Assembly (NCBI RefSeq): GCF_048544455.1
Contig: NC_133538.1
Span: forward strand, 448,955,311-449,019,310
DNA: 64,000 nucleotides
Direction of reading: 5' to 3'
Origin: Silene latifolia
Taxonomy: Eukaryota > Streptophyta > Magnoliopsida > Caryophyllales > Caryophyllaceae
Part shown: positions 37,150 to 47,760 of the stretch, one piece after another
How positions within the stretch are numbered: position 1 is the stretch's first letter
Layout: each line of letters begins with the position of its first letter
Translations under genes and position numbers: made by a program
Notes under the pieces: model-generated
Databases searched by the model: none
What the model was told of the DNA's origin: nothing
The model's input: the letters and a program-made list of their open reading frames with translations, nothing else

Positions 37150-37827
37150 ATGAATCCTTCTTCGCACCCAGAGGACCTATTCATGTACCCAGACTCAGAT
37201 TTGAACGAGCATTGCAAAGCCTTGGAATCCCAAATGGATATTTATGGAGCTCTAGTGAATTCAAAGTACCTAACTGACACTCATCTTAGAGCCTACACTT
37301 TGGTTACCACTTTACCTTTCTCTGGACCTTTAGGGAAGGTAAGAGCAGATTACATGACAGAGTATGATAACTACAAGATGCATGTGAATCGTAGTCATTA
37401 TTATGGATATATCTATCCTCCACATCTCACCTATGATATCGTTTTAGACAGATTGAGATACCTAGTATATGTATGTTCGGCTGATAACCATAGCATCAAC
37501 CTTGGACCTGAACAATTTAATCATACCATTGGGAGTAGTAATGAGGAGGGAGAGTCATGTATGTTCCTTGGAGAAAAGAAGAGTGAAGCTTGTGAGGTGA
37601 TAGAAATTAGCGATGATGATGATGATGAGGAGGAGGAAGTAGTAGATATTATGTGGACTGGACCTTATGATGATGATAATGATAGACTTCAACCTCGTCA
37701 GCAGAGAGCCTCAGACTATGAGATGGAGGAAGAAGTGATTTATGTTCGACAAAAGTATACACCTAATCCTAAACCTAGGAAGCACAAATGGGCTCATATT
37801 AGGAATAGACTTAGGAGGGTCATATGA
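37150..37827 (+). CDS. Novel 225-residue acidic protein of a non-autonomous LTR element
   Basis: An uninterrupted reading frame and the only coding sequence between the two LTRs. I do not recognise the family; it has no Gag zinc knuckle and no protease, RT or integrase motif. Residues 1-125 look like a folded domain rich in Tyr and His (SHYYGYIYPPHLTYDIVLDR at 82-101). Residues 150-163 are VIEIS followed by a run of Asp and Glu, the layout of a SUMO-interacting motif (short hydrophobic strand plus acidic tail). A second hydrophobic VVDI (164-167) follows. The C-terminus (208-225) is strongly basic and could be a nuclear localisation or nucleic-acid-binding tail. The start is placed at the first ATG, one base after a splice-acceptor-like CCTTAG. 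An open frame among so many broken ones suggests recent insertion or selection on the protein. A Gag-like or regulatory role, or capture of a host gene, is conceivable but unproven. Confidence 0.75.
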   Translation: MNPSSHPEDLFMYPDSDLNEHCKALESQMDIYGALVNSKYLTDTHLRAYTLVTTLPFSGPLGKVRADYMTEYDNYKMHVNRSHYYGYIYPPHLTYDIVLDRLRYLVYVCSADNHSINLGPEQFNHTIGSSNEEGESCMFLGEKKSEACEVIEISDDDDDEEEEVVDIMWTGPYDDDNDRLQPRQQRASDYEMEEEVIYVRQKYTPNPKPRKHKWAHIRNRLRRVI

Positions 37828-38299
37828 ATTAAGAAAAAGGAACTAAACATTTATGCGTAGCTTTTGTGATAGTTTATTACTTATTTTGGCAATGTATTCT
37901 CCAAAAGTTTAAATAAAGTTAGTTTAAGTTGTGGTTTTGCTACTCGGAAGTAAATCAAATATTTTTGTATTCATTTAACCATTAATTCGTGTTGGAAATA
38001 ATACTTGTTTATGTTACAATGTGTGTTTTAATATTTTGTGGCGTTACAACAATGAACTGTTAGTTCCTATTGTTTGATATTCCGAACTTCGAGGACGAAG
38101 TTAATTGTTAGGGGGGAGGAATGTAATACTACGAATGTTTTGAATTGTTGTTGTGATACCTTGTGATGCGATTGGTATGGATGATAATCGTAAATGGATG
38201 ATGGTGTTGGATGATGCTTAGTTGTAAGGATGTTTATAAGTGATGTGGTGGTAGTTGTGGGCGAACTTCGGGACGAAGTTCATTTTAAGGGGGGAAGAC
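37828..38299 (+). other. 3' untranslated region with doubled purine tract
   Basis: Contains GAACTTCGAGGACGAAGTT near 38085 followed by GGGGGGAGGA and a TGTAATACTAC pseudo-LTR start (38122). About 178 bases later come GAACTTCGGGACGAAGTT, GGGGGGAAGAC and the true LTR start (38300). Confidence 0.8.
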
Positions 38300-40727
38300 T
38301 GTAATACTCCGTATTTTAATAATAATTTATAAGAATAATTTATGTAATTTAATGAGTGATTAATTGACATTTCTAATAATGAATACAAGTAAGACGTTAA
38401 TTAAATAATAAATTAATAATTCAAGTCGGGAATTGGGTTTGGCTAATATTTGTGCTTTGGGCTGTGTGCTATTATTATATGGGCCGAAACTTATTAAATT
38501 GGTACGAGTGTAATCGGGATTTATATCGGGAAATTTATAATAATGTAATAAGGAAATAATAATATATAAAGGTAATTATAATTATAATAATAATAATAAA
38601 GTTATGGCAATAATAAATTAGTAAGTATTATATGAGGAAATCCTAGTTATGGTAAGGTTAATAATATGTGATAATAATATTGATATAATTATAATGACAA
38701 TTCCTATACTAATTAGAATAAGGTAAGTTACATAGTTTCCTAATTGACCTCGTATTCTCTAAATCTTACACTATAAATACCACCTTAAATCTGAGAAATA
38801 ATTCACAATTTAAAAGAAGGAGCTTTAGGAGACGAAAGAAGAAGGAATTAACATAAATCAATTAATCAACTCGAGGTAATTATTCATCTTAAATCGGTTT
38901 ATATTCTTTTCATGCAAGCGTCTTTAGATCGATAGTATGACTTCTATAGACAACCATTGGACTCGGGCATTGGACCTATAGCAACCTTGGACTGCAAAGT
39001 TGCTGACCTGACCATTGTTGACCGTTATTGACCGTGGTAGGGCGGTGTTTGGGGCGGCTAAAGGTGGTTGGTCAGGAGGGTTATGCGTGTTGGTCGTGGG
39101 GGATTGGAATGGGTAATTGGACCCTTAATTGAGCCCGTCTTGACTTGGTTATGGAGGGGTTGTGACGGGGGAAGGTGATCGGTCCTTTTGGTGGTGGTGG
39201 TGGTATGGTGGCAGGTGGCGATTTGTGGCGGTGGTGGCAAAAACAGGGGAGTAACCCGTGTTCTGGGCAGTCGATTTTGGAGGGAGTTTTGGTGGTTGTA
39301 GGAGATCTGGGTTGGGGTGTTTTGGGTGGCATTTGTCGAGGGTGGATGGGTGAGTTGGTTGGTGGTTTTAGGCGGCATCATAGGTGGTGTTAGGTGGTGT
39401 TTTGGGACGGATTTTGTGGGTGTGTCGGAGGGGTGTGGTTGGTGTCGGGTGGATTTGGGCGTGTGTTTATGGTCGGCTGGTGGTGGTTTGATGGGTGGTG
39501 AGTGGGTGTTTGGATGGGCCGTGGTGCAGGGGGGAGGTTGGCACATCGGGTGGTGGCTGTGGTGGCTTGTGGTGTCAGGTTTGGTGAGTTTTATGAGGGG
39601 TGTTGGTCACGGTTTATAAACCGTGTATAGGGTGGCGTGTGTTTGTTTTGTGACGGGTTTTAGTTGTTTAATTAGTTCGGGTGAGTCGGGTTCGTAATTG
39701 AATCGGGTTTTTAGTTATCATAAACCTTTAATAATTATAATAATTAATTAATTTAAATAATTAAATAATAGGAATAAATAAATGAATAAATAAGTAAAGT
39801 TAGTAATTATAATTGTTGTAATTGTTATTGTTATATAGGTGACGGAAATTGTGAAGAGTTTATAATCGGAATTGTGAGCTTTAATTATTGGATTGCGTAA
39901 TTGGAGTGCTTGCTTGCCAGGTAGGGATAAATCCTACTCAACATTTACTCGATAATGTTGTGGATGAATTATCAGTTGTGAAGTATATGTCATTGGTTTA
40001 TATTGTGGTTGTTGTTTATCTCATGTCGTAATTATTGGATACCTCAGACTCGTTCTGAGATTATTACTATTGTTGTTGATCATGGCATTTTTATTGGATA
40101 CCTCAGTACTGGGATGGTGAATACCTCAACTTCGGTTTGGATGGTGGATACCTCAACTTCGGTTGGGATGGTGAATACCTCAACTTCGGTTGGGATGATG
40201 GATACTTCAACTTCGGTTAGAATGATGTAAAGTGAGCACGTTGTTAAGGGAGGTGTGCTAAGAAAAAGGATGGGCACGTTGTCAGGGGGTTGTGCAATAT
40301 AAAAAGGAAGTTGGATTGTTATCGTGTGTTTTGTTGTTAGTATTTATTCCTACTCAACCTCGCGGTTGACAGTGTATTCGTGAACACCTGCGGTGAACCG
40401 TTTTATGGGGAGCAGATTTGACAGGTACTAAAGATTAGCTGACTCGGGAGCATTGTGATGAGAGCTTGACTTGGACCATAGTTGAAGTCTAGATCACATA
40501 AAACAATTATATCACTTTATTTATTTCCGCTGCGAGTTGTATTTATTTTTATATTAAGTTTTAGTTGATTAAAAATTATAAAACTTATGTAATCATTAGA
40601 GTTTTTATTTAAAGTACTTTGATGAGTTTGACTTTGTTATCTACTACCTCGGGAAACCGAGATGGTAACAGTCCTATTTATTTGGGAATGTCTAGCTAAA
40701 GGCTCCCGAATAAATGGAGGTGTTACA
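38300..40727 (+). repeat. 3' LTR of the non-autonomous chromovirus-related element
   Basis: A 2,428-base LTR paired with 33470-35890, with the same G-rich segment and minisatellite. By eye the two differ by a few percent, including small indels. Confidence 0.93.
40118..40225 (+). repeat. 27-base minisatellite, four units, in the 3' LTR
   Basis: Counterpart of 35281-35388 with the same four units and a few substitutions, so the array predates the insertion. Confidence 0.93.
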
Positions 40728-41683
40728 TTTTCTGACTCTATTTATTGGACATCGAGGACTTGAGAGGCTTAAAAGGGGGCACCAGCCTTCGTGGCTGACA
40801 TACTCAGGCCTAGGAGCTCGAGCAGGTTGCTCCTTGCGACACCTATGGGGCCCGTTTAGTACTTGGGTGAGCTCTTGGCTCGACAATGTCTCTGTCACAC
40901 TTTTGTGGTTCCCATCGACCCTCCACGGACGATGTTCAGGGATCCTTCGGAGGAGGAGAGGACGGCTGACTTGGCTGGGTCGAGTGGTGATGCTTTGTTT
41001 CTTCCCGACCAGGAGTACTTGGAGTTTGTACAGAGACGGATGGCTTACTGGTCGATAGTGGTGAGAATTTATCCCCTCTTCTTGAAATTTGAATGCTATT
41101 TCTTTGACATAGCAGAGGCTAATATATATTTATTTGAGTTGACAGGAGATCGATGTGGTGGGCACTGAGCCCCTAGCTTTCCCTAAGATGCTGGAGTACG
41201 CAGGACTAGCTGGTGTCTACAACAGTTCCATTTTTCCCTGAGACGGTGATGGAGGCTGGACTCGACGAGTGGCATCACGTCGTGAGGAGGGTAATCCCTC
41301 ACTTTTAACTTGTTTTACTTTTTCTTTCACATGTATATATGAATATAATATGCGTTGAAATGCAGGTGACGCCATACAGATATGTCGAGCTATGGCGGAT
41401 AGCGAACCGGTTGCGAGTGACAGCCGTCAAGGCACTCTCTAGTGGCTCTGGAGGATAGGTATGAACCTTCCCCCACTTGAATTGAAATTTACGTTTCATT
41501 GGCTATTAAATAAATTCATCATCCATTTCGTCGTGATTGCAGCGGGAACATGTGCTGGAGTCAGAGTTGGCACAGTCATGGGAGGAGACAACCCATCTAT
41601 AGAGAGAGCTTGAGGTCAGAGACCCTAACATCGCTATTCTGAAGGTGAGGATTGCTGACTTCCGAGAGAGCCTGACTTTTTAG

Positions 41684-42526
41684 CATGGTTGTCAGTAGAC
41701 TTGACTTGTACCTTTTGGTTACATTTTGACTTTTGGTTCTCGGGTACGAGCCCGAGTCTTCATGTATATTTTTATATCTTGCTGTGTGTATGAAAAGGTC
41801 TGCGCGCCTTTTTCTACTGCTGGGTGTAACTTGGAATTTTTACCTGTAGGTTAGCTTAAAAAATAGGTTTTGCAAGGCAATATTACAGTCGTTATGCCAC
41901 CGAAATTTAAATAGAAATCACGCAACAAATATTCGCAAGAAGTTACAAGTAAACCAGGTAATTGAAAATGAATTAAAATTTGAAAATTTGAAGAAAATGG
42001 CAATATATACAATTTTGAAATGAATGAAGCATGGCCTAAATAGCGAAATGCGAATTTGAACAAGTAAAAAATGCAAAAAAAAAAAAAAAGACTCGACGCA
42101 CGACCGGGAGTGCTACCCCCGAAAGAAAAAAGAAAATAGAACAGGTATGTGTGGCTAGCAGACGAAATGCGAAATGATCGCGTGTCGGAAAATGTCTCGA
42201 AATGCGAATTCCATATCGGAATGGAAATCTGTAGTTGAATAGGACGAGAATTCGGTAAAGATACCAAAACTTTCGTATAATATTAAAATAATTCCCAGGA
42301 ATAGGAAATAATAACCAAAGCATAATTCGGAAAGAAAACGAGGCTGATTTGCGGAAATCATCCCCCAAGAAGAGGCGCAGCACTTGCTGCGTCATTTCTT
42401 GAGCTTTTCTCTTCCTGAACATAAGTAGGAAAAAGCAAACACAATATATAGGGCACTCGTTAACCATAGTTTTCACAATTATCTTCTACGATTCCGTAGC
42501 ACATCACATATAACACAGATAGATTC
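41684..42526. other. Pseudogene tail and 3' end region of the Tat element, unassigned border
   Basis: The first part follows the pseudogene stop and holds GTACGAGCCCGAGTC and T-rich DNA. From about 41845 the sequence changes to A-rich DNA that should include the 3' end of the - strand Tat element. I could not define an LTR, purine tract or target duplication. A near-palindrome, GCAGCACTTGCTGC, lies near 42379. Confidence 0.4.
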
Positions 42527-44084
42527 ATGAAAAATATTTCTCAAATAATGGATGCTCTTGAATCCCAAGTTAAGGATTGGACAAACGATTTTACAAATGC
42601 AGAAAAACACGACATGATGAATTTCAACATTGGATCTATCATTAGCCTCAAACAAGTAAAGTTAATAAAACCCTTCTTAGATGCATGTCTTGAATATTGG
42701 AACCCCACTTTTCATGTTTTTGTTTTCCCTTAGAAGCGAAAGTTGCCCATTCCCTGAAGAAATATCTGCAATTGGTGGGTGAGATGTAGAAAACCTTCTA
42801 GTCCTGCCTCCTAGCTCCCAAAGATACAAAAATAAATTCAGGGACTTCTTAGGTTTGACCGAAGCTGAAGTTGACTGCCTTGTGACCTCTAAAGGTGTAA
42901 GAATGTTCGACTTGGTAGACCGATTCATAAATAAGGAGGACTTCACTATATCATATGCTACAAGGCGCAGGGCGTTTGGGCTTTGTCTTCTACACTGCTA
43001 TATCTTGAAAGGCCATGTTGACTCTGAGATAAGAAAAAACCCTCGTTTGCTTGGAATAATTAAACAAACGGAGTTGCGCAAGAGTCCATCTTGCTTGGTT
43101 TTTGGAGGAATTATCCTTGGATTGGACAACATAAAGGCAAATTGCGAGCTACCTTATCTTAGGAGTCCCATCATTTTACAGGTAAAATTTCCTGCCTGTG
43201 TATTTTCTTTTTGTTTGTTGTTTTTTATTTTTATTTTTTTTTCTTCTTCGCCCATGAGCCCCTATTGATGACGGTGTCTAACTTCAGACTCCATTTTTTA
43301 GGTCTTGCTCATGGAAAGGCTTTTATTGATCGAGCCCTCAGTTGATGTGGCTGGATATCACTCGCATTCCCTGTGATGAGAACAAGGTTATACATGGTGA
43401 ACTTCACTTGAGTCTATAATTACTGGGAAAACAAACTGAAAAGTGAAGGAGGACCCTAATCATATGGATCGTTCCGTGGCGCCATATCAAAGCAATGACA
43501 GGGATATCATCCCTTCAACCTACACGCTCTATCTGCATTCCTGGCTTAGAATTCATGATCAACATATTTCCGGAGGGGCTCTTGAGGAAAGTTGGCTTGA
43601 AACAAAAGATCCCAAAGCTTGACACTGTACCACAGACACCGTTGGCGCACACCTCCAACTCCTATCGCGAATGAGCCCTACGCTGGACCAAAGGAACATT
43701 TGGTTCATGCCTACTCCTGTAGGTTCTTTATGGGTGTCTGACTCTTATCGGCAATGGACCAAGGCTAGTACTTCGGAGGAGCACCAGAAACTAAGGAAGC
43801 ATGAGCCTGTTAACTATAACATCCGTGAAGTAGCTAAGGAGAACCAGAAGTACTTGACTGAATAAGAGGAGGAAGTTGGGTTCCGGGTTATGCATCCAAA
43901 GAAGAAGCCTAAGAGAGCCCCTCCCGCTTAGAAGATGGTGGTGAATAATAATGGTAAAGCTAGACCACGAGAAAGACCCATGGTAATTAGGTCTGAGATA
44001 GCGCATGAGCGCCCACCCCATGGCCGGGACAACAAATATGATAAAAATGACAAAGGCAAGGGCAAAATGAAAGAATACAAATAG
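42527..44084 (+). pseudogene. Antisense spliced ORF of the Tat-lineage element (DUF7745-like), broken
   Basis: It lies 3' of pol on the opposite strand, the place where Retand-type Tat elements carry an extra antisense ORF of unknown function. Exon 1 (42527-43181) has LGLTEAEVDCLVTSKGVRMF, then LVDRFI, AFGLCLLHCYILKG and YLRSPIILQ. The donor is GT at 43182 and the acceptor AG ends at 43301. Exon 2 opens VLLMERLLLIEPSVD and continues to RNIWFMPTPVGSLWVSDSYR and a Lys-rich tail (DKGKGKMKEYK) before the stop near 44084. The resemblance to the plant DUF7745 family is from memory of the LMERL, LVDRF and CxxHGY-type segments. In-frame stops (42732, about 42786, about 43375 and 43863) and frameshifts make it a pseudogene. 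The splice junction restores the IILQ-VLLMERL continuity. Confidence 0.65.
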
Positions 44085-44690
44085 CCTAAGTCTTTTATTA
44101 GTACTATTTATTTATTTATTTATTAATGTTGTGATAAAAGGTGTGATTTTTAGAATCCTAGCTTAGAAGTTAGAATTTCAGCATTTATTTTGTTTTATTT
44201 GGCATACTACTATCTATTGAATAATCGGTTTATTTAGTTAAGAAAATTTTAACCATCCCTTATTTATTCATTCGAATTCCAAACACCTTGTTCTTCTACT
44301 GCACATGTAGAATTTTAAAATAATTTTCGGGGTGTGTCCTTGTAAAGGATTGCCTACGTATCCACCGCTAAGATGAAATCAAACCCATAACGTAGTTCGA
44401 AATAAAATTATGCAAGGGAATAAATGTTCGAAGTAAGAGCTTAAGGTGAACTCAGGGAATAACCATGGTACTTTACTTACTGCTAAAATGCAATTAAGAT
44501 ATATTGACGATATTGAGGATGATAGAAAATGCTAAAATGCAAGAGCGAGATGACATTAAAATCGAGGTGGCCGAGTGCCGTGTGGAACGTGTCACAAGAG
44601 TGGCACGTGACTCACAGGTGGCACGTATGTCCTAATCTAAGGGTAGTATTTCTTAAGTGGGTCTAGGTTAGTCGGGTTTAAAAAAAATTC
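44085..44690. other. Spacer between the antisense ORF and pol of the Tat element
   Basis: 0.6 kb of AT-rich, non-coding DNA between the convergent antisense ORF and pol. No other feature recognised. Confidence 0.5.
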
Positions 44691-45640
44691 CTATCTATGT
44701 CTGTTATTATAACCGCATGCCCTAACATGATGGTTTTGACTAAATAAGGTCAAGCCCAAATAGGCTTCAACTACCCTTGGGTCGAGTAGTAAAAGGGCTC
44801 GAACTGATTCGAGGACTAACTCCCCTTTCTTGATATTATGAGGTTTGGCCTTCTTGTTAAAAGCTCTTCTAAACCGTGCTTGATATGATTGAACATTATG
44901 CAAGGCACGCAATCTCCGTTCATCCAGGAGGATGAGCTCTACATATCTTTGTATATTCCACTCAGCTTTGGGAATTTGACTTTCGAGTAGAATACGTAGA
45001 TATGGGATCTCTAGTTCTACTGGCTGCACGATCTCCATACCGTATGTTAATTAGAAAGGAGTAGCCCAGTGGGTGTCCTGACTGAAGTTCGATATCCCCA
45101 TTGTGGAAAGGGTAACTTACTGGGCTAGTCATGATAGTTTTCTATCATTTTCTTTAGTATCATGACGACATTTTTGTTCGCGGCTTCTACGACTCCAGTG
45201 GTCTGGGTTCGGTAAGGCTAGCAATAATGATGCTGAATCTTGTATTTGGCTAGCAATTATTAAATTTCGGCTTGGAAATGAGACCAATTGTCGTTGATTA
45301 TCTCATGTGGAAATCCATATCGACAAATGATATTGGGCTGTATAAACTTAGACACTTGTTTGGAGGTTAGGGCAGTATTGGACGCTGCTTCAACACATTT
45401 GGTAAAGTAATCAATAGTCATCAAAATGTAACAGTGATCTCCTGCCTCTGCCGGAGTGATCTTTTCTACAATGTCAATTCCCCATGTCGAGAATGGCCAA
45501 GGAGATGTCATCGTATAGAGCAAGGATGGTGGGACATGTTGCACATTCCCAAAGATCTGACAATTACAATGTCTGACGTATTTGATGCAGACTATTTCCA
45601 TAGTCGTCCAATATTACCCAGACACATGATCTTCTTTGCC
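44691..45640 (-). pseudogene. pol: Tat-lineage integrase (broken)
   Basis: Reading leftward from 45601, the end of the zinc finger (KYVRHCNCQIFGN, then MTSPWPFSTWGIDIV) carries the first catalytic Asp. IDYFTKCVEAASNTALTS follows, and the second Asp lies in EIINDNWSHF. After a damaged stretch (45050-45260) a C-terminal part at 45038-44691 shows LEIPYLRILLES, LLDERRLRALHNVQ and RAFNKKAKPHNIKKGELVL. Integrase would insert the cDNA. The stretch holding the catalytic Glu is too damaged to read confidently. Confidence 0.85.
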
Positions 45641-46690
45641 ATCATTGGCCCACTCATATGAGGACCACACTCTCCGTCATGGACTTCCTCTATTAGCTTC
45701 TTTGATTTTGAATGATCAAGGCAAAGCAAAATGATGCCTTGTGGTGTTCTTTTGTACAACTCTCACTGATTTAGGACGTATTGAGATGACAATAACCATA
45801 TAGCTTATTGTCCTCTCTTATCCATGCCTGTTGGGTATTCACCACTGAGCTTATAATTCAGAATGGCTTGGTACCAAGGCTCCTCTTGATCTTCCTCGTC
45901 GTCGATAAGGAAGTGTATATAAGCCGACTTAGACCGCCTTTCTATGCATAGCGGCAGTTCTATCATGATGTCAGTCATATTAATTAGAGATGTAAGTTTT
46001 ACAAGAGCGTTTGCAAGTTGATTTTCTTCTCAGATGTAGATAGGTGACCTGATCGAAGGACTGAGCCACTTGATCTATCCTAGCCTGATAAGGTGCAAGA
46101 CTTGCACTACGGATTTTCCAAGATCCTGTGATTTGGTTGATGACTAAGGATGAATCCCCATGAACTCGAAGTCTTTTGATACCTATGCTTACTATTGCCT
46201 GTAAACCAATGAGGCATGCCTCATATTCTGTTGCATTATTAGTCACCTCAAAGTTGAGTTTGACTGAGATCGGTGTATGCTCACCTTCAGGAGAAATGAG
46301 CAACACTCCTATGCCACACCCCCTTAAATTGGAAGCTCCATCGAAGTAGAGGTCCCATGATTCCACGCTAGTGTGTAGAATATCTTCATCTGAGAATGAC
46401 CAAGTATCTATCACTTGGGTATGATGTATAGGATTGTCTGCGAAAAACTCGGCCACTGCTCGTCCCTTAATGACTTTCAAAGGTACGTACATGAGATCGA
46501 ATTCAGAAAGCATCAAATTCCATCTTGCTAGTCTGCCATTTAGAACTGGCTTCTCGAATATGTACTTGATAGGGTCCATTTTTTAGAAGACTTTAACATG
46601 ATAGTTGAGCATGTAATGTTGCAGCTTCTTTTTTTCCCACACAAGAGCGAGTCATGTCTTTTCGAGAGGAGTATACTTGACCTCGTAATC
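45641..46690 (-). pseudogene. pol: Tat-lineage RNase H region with archaeal-type RNase H (broken)
   Basis: The - strand segment 46579-45980 starts with the end of the RT-linked RNase H (DPIKYIFEKPVLNGRLARW, then GRAVAEFFAD). It continues into a second RNase H of archaeal type with WDLYFDGASNLRGCGIG, the NNATEYEACLIGL segment and RVHGDSSLVINQ, carrying the expected Asp, Glu and Asp. A second, archaeal-type RNase H is a diagnostic feature of the Tat lineage of plant Ty3/gypsy. The reading breaks near 46000 and toward integrase. Confidence 0.9.
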
Positions 46691-47760
46691 CTAGAACTTC
46701 TTACTGAGGTATTAGATAACTCATTCTTCTTTTCCCACAGTCTGAGCTAGCATAGCACCCATAACTGTTTCTGTCACTGTAAGGTACAGAGACAAAGGTT
46801 GGTCCTTCTGTGGCGGCATAAGGACAGGCGGTTTAACTAAAATTTCCTTCATTCTCCCAAACACCTTTTGACAATCATCATCCCACATGGCGTGGTCTGT
46901 CTTCTTAAGCTTCTTGAATATTGTCTCAGAAATCACGGTGAGCGTGGAGATGAATCGTCTTATGTACATAAATTTACCTAGGAAACCCCTTAATTCTTTC
47001 TATGTCTGCAGGTGTGGCATCTCGATTAGAGCTTTGATTTTGGATGGATCAATCTCTATTCCTCTTGGCTGAATACATATCCGAATAATATGCCAGATGT
47101 TACTTCGGACGCGCATTTTTTTTAGGATTGAGTCTCATATTGTACTTGCGAAGCCTAAGGAAGAACTTGCGAAGATTGGCGAAGTGACCCTGTCTATCTT
47201 TGGATTTGACAATCATATCGTCGTCATAGACTTCCACCTCCTTACGCATCATGTCATGCAGCAAGTTTGTGGCGGTTCGTTGGTACGTGGCTCCAGCATT
47301 TATTAATCTAAATGGCATTACTGTGTAGCAATAGGTACCCAATGGAGTGATGAACGCGGTCTTAGGCATGTCCTCTACGGCCATCTTAATCTGATTGTAG
47401 CCTGCATACCCATCCATGAATGGCAGGAGTGCATGATCTGCTGTATTATCCGCTAGTATGTCGATGTGTAGTAATGGAAAGTCATCTTTTAAAATAGCCT
47501 TATTTAGTTCTCTAAAGTTAACGCAAACCCGGATTCTCCTATCCTTTTTTTGGCACAGGGACTATGTTAGCCACCCAGTCAGAATACTCGGAAACTTTGA
47601 TCAACCCGGCCTGAAATTGTTTGTTTACTTCTTCCTTGATCTTGAGAGCCCACTCTGTTCTCATTCTGTGAGGTTTCTGTTTCACAGGCTTGAACCCTAG
47701 TTTAATCGAAATTCGATGCTCGGCGATATCTCTGTCTATTCCGGACATGTCTTTGTAAGA
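46691..47760 (-). pseudogene. pol: Tat-lineage reverse transcriptase (broken)
   Basis: From 47748 leftward: a start region with GFKPVKQKPHRMRTEWALKI, then (after frameshifts) FMDGYAGYNQIKMA, TAFITPLGTYCYTVMPF and GATYQRTATNLLHDMM. The active-site box reads VYDDDMIVKSK, so the variable residue of Y-x-D-D is Asp while both catalytic Asp remain. FANLRKFFLRLRKYNMRLNP follows. RT continues at 46969-46721 with RRFISTLTVISETI and PPQKDQPLSLYL. Frame changes near 47540, 47440, 47090 and 46980 make it non-functional. Confidence 0.9.

Larger units (their letters stand above)
33470..40727 (+). mobile_element. Non-autonomous chromovirus-related LTR element carrying a novel gene
   Basis: LTRs of 2,421 bases (33470-35890) and 2,428 bases (38300-40727) begin TGTAATACTCC and end GTTACA. 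A degenerate initiator-Met primer site follows the first, and a GGGGGGAAGAC purine tract precedes the second. The interior of 2.4 kb lacks gag and pol and holds a single 225-codon reading frame. The motif GAACTTCGAGGACGAAGTT before the purine tract links it to the chromovirus at 30924-33165. The flanking 5-mers differ (ATTAC left, TTTTC right), so no target duplication is seen, which suggests a flank deletion or recombination. Confidence 0.9.
33235..41683 (+). pseudogene. Multi-exon pseudogene of unrecognised family, split by an LTR element
   Basis: Five exon-like pieces with splice signals. 33235-33396 (AWFYSYLSGFAPAREADV, then KEYSVVRDW) starts after a T-rich tract plus AAAAG and ends at GTGAGT. 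About 40730-41059 has FLTLFIGHRGLERL, PSWLTYSG and, after a frameshift, VPIDPPRTMF and QEYLEFVQRR. 41146-41290 has EIDVVGTEPLAFPKML and TVMEAGLDEWHH. 41366-41458 has VTPYRYVELWRIANRL. 41543-41683 encodes a Glu-rich helical segment (REHVLESELAQSWEETTHL) before a stop, probably a coiled coil. The last four are separated by short introns with GT and AG. Frameshifts and stops break it. I do not recognise the family; a plant transposon-borne gene, for instance of the plant-mobile-domain type, is possible but unproven. The 7.3-kb element at 33470 lies in its first visible intron. Confidence 0.55.

Noticed and set aside
41851..42476. Overlapping - strand frames of up to 146 codons rich in Phe
   Set aside because: They lie in A-rich sequence next to the Tat element, overlap one another in three frames and contain no recognisable domain.
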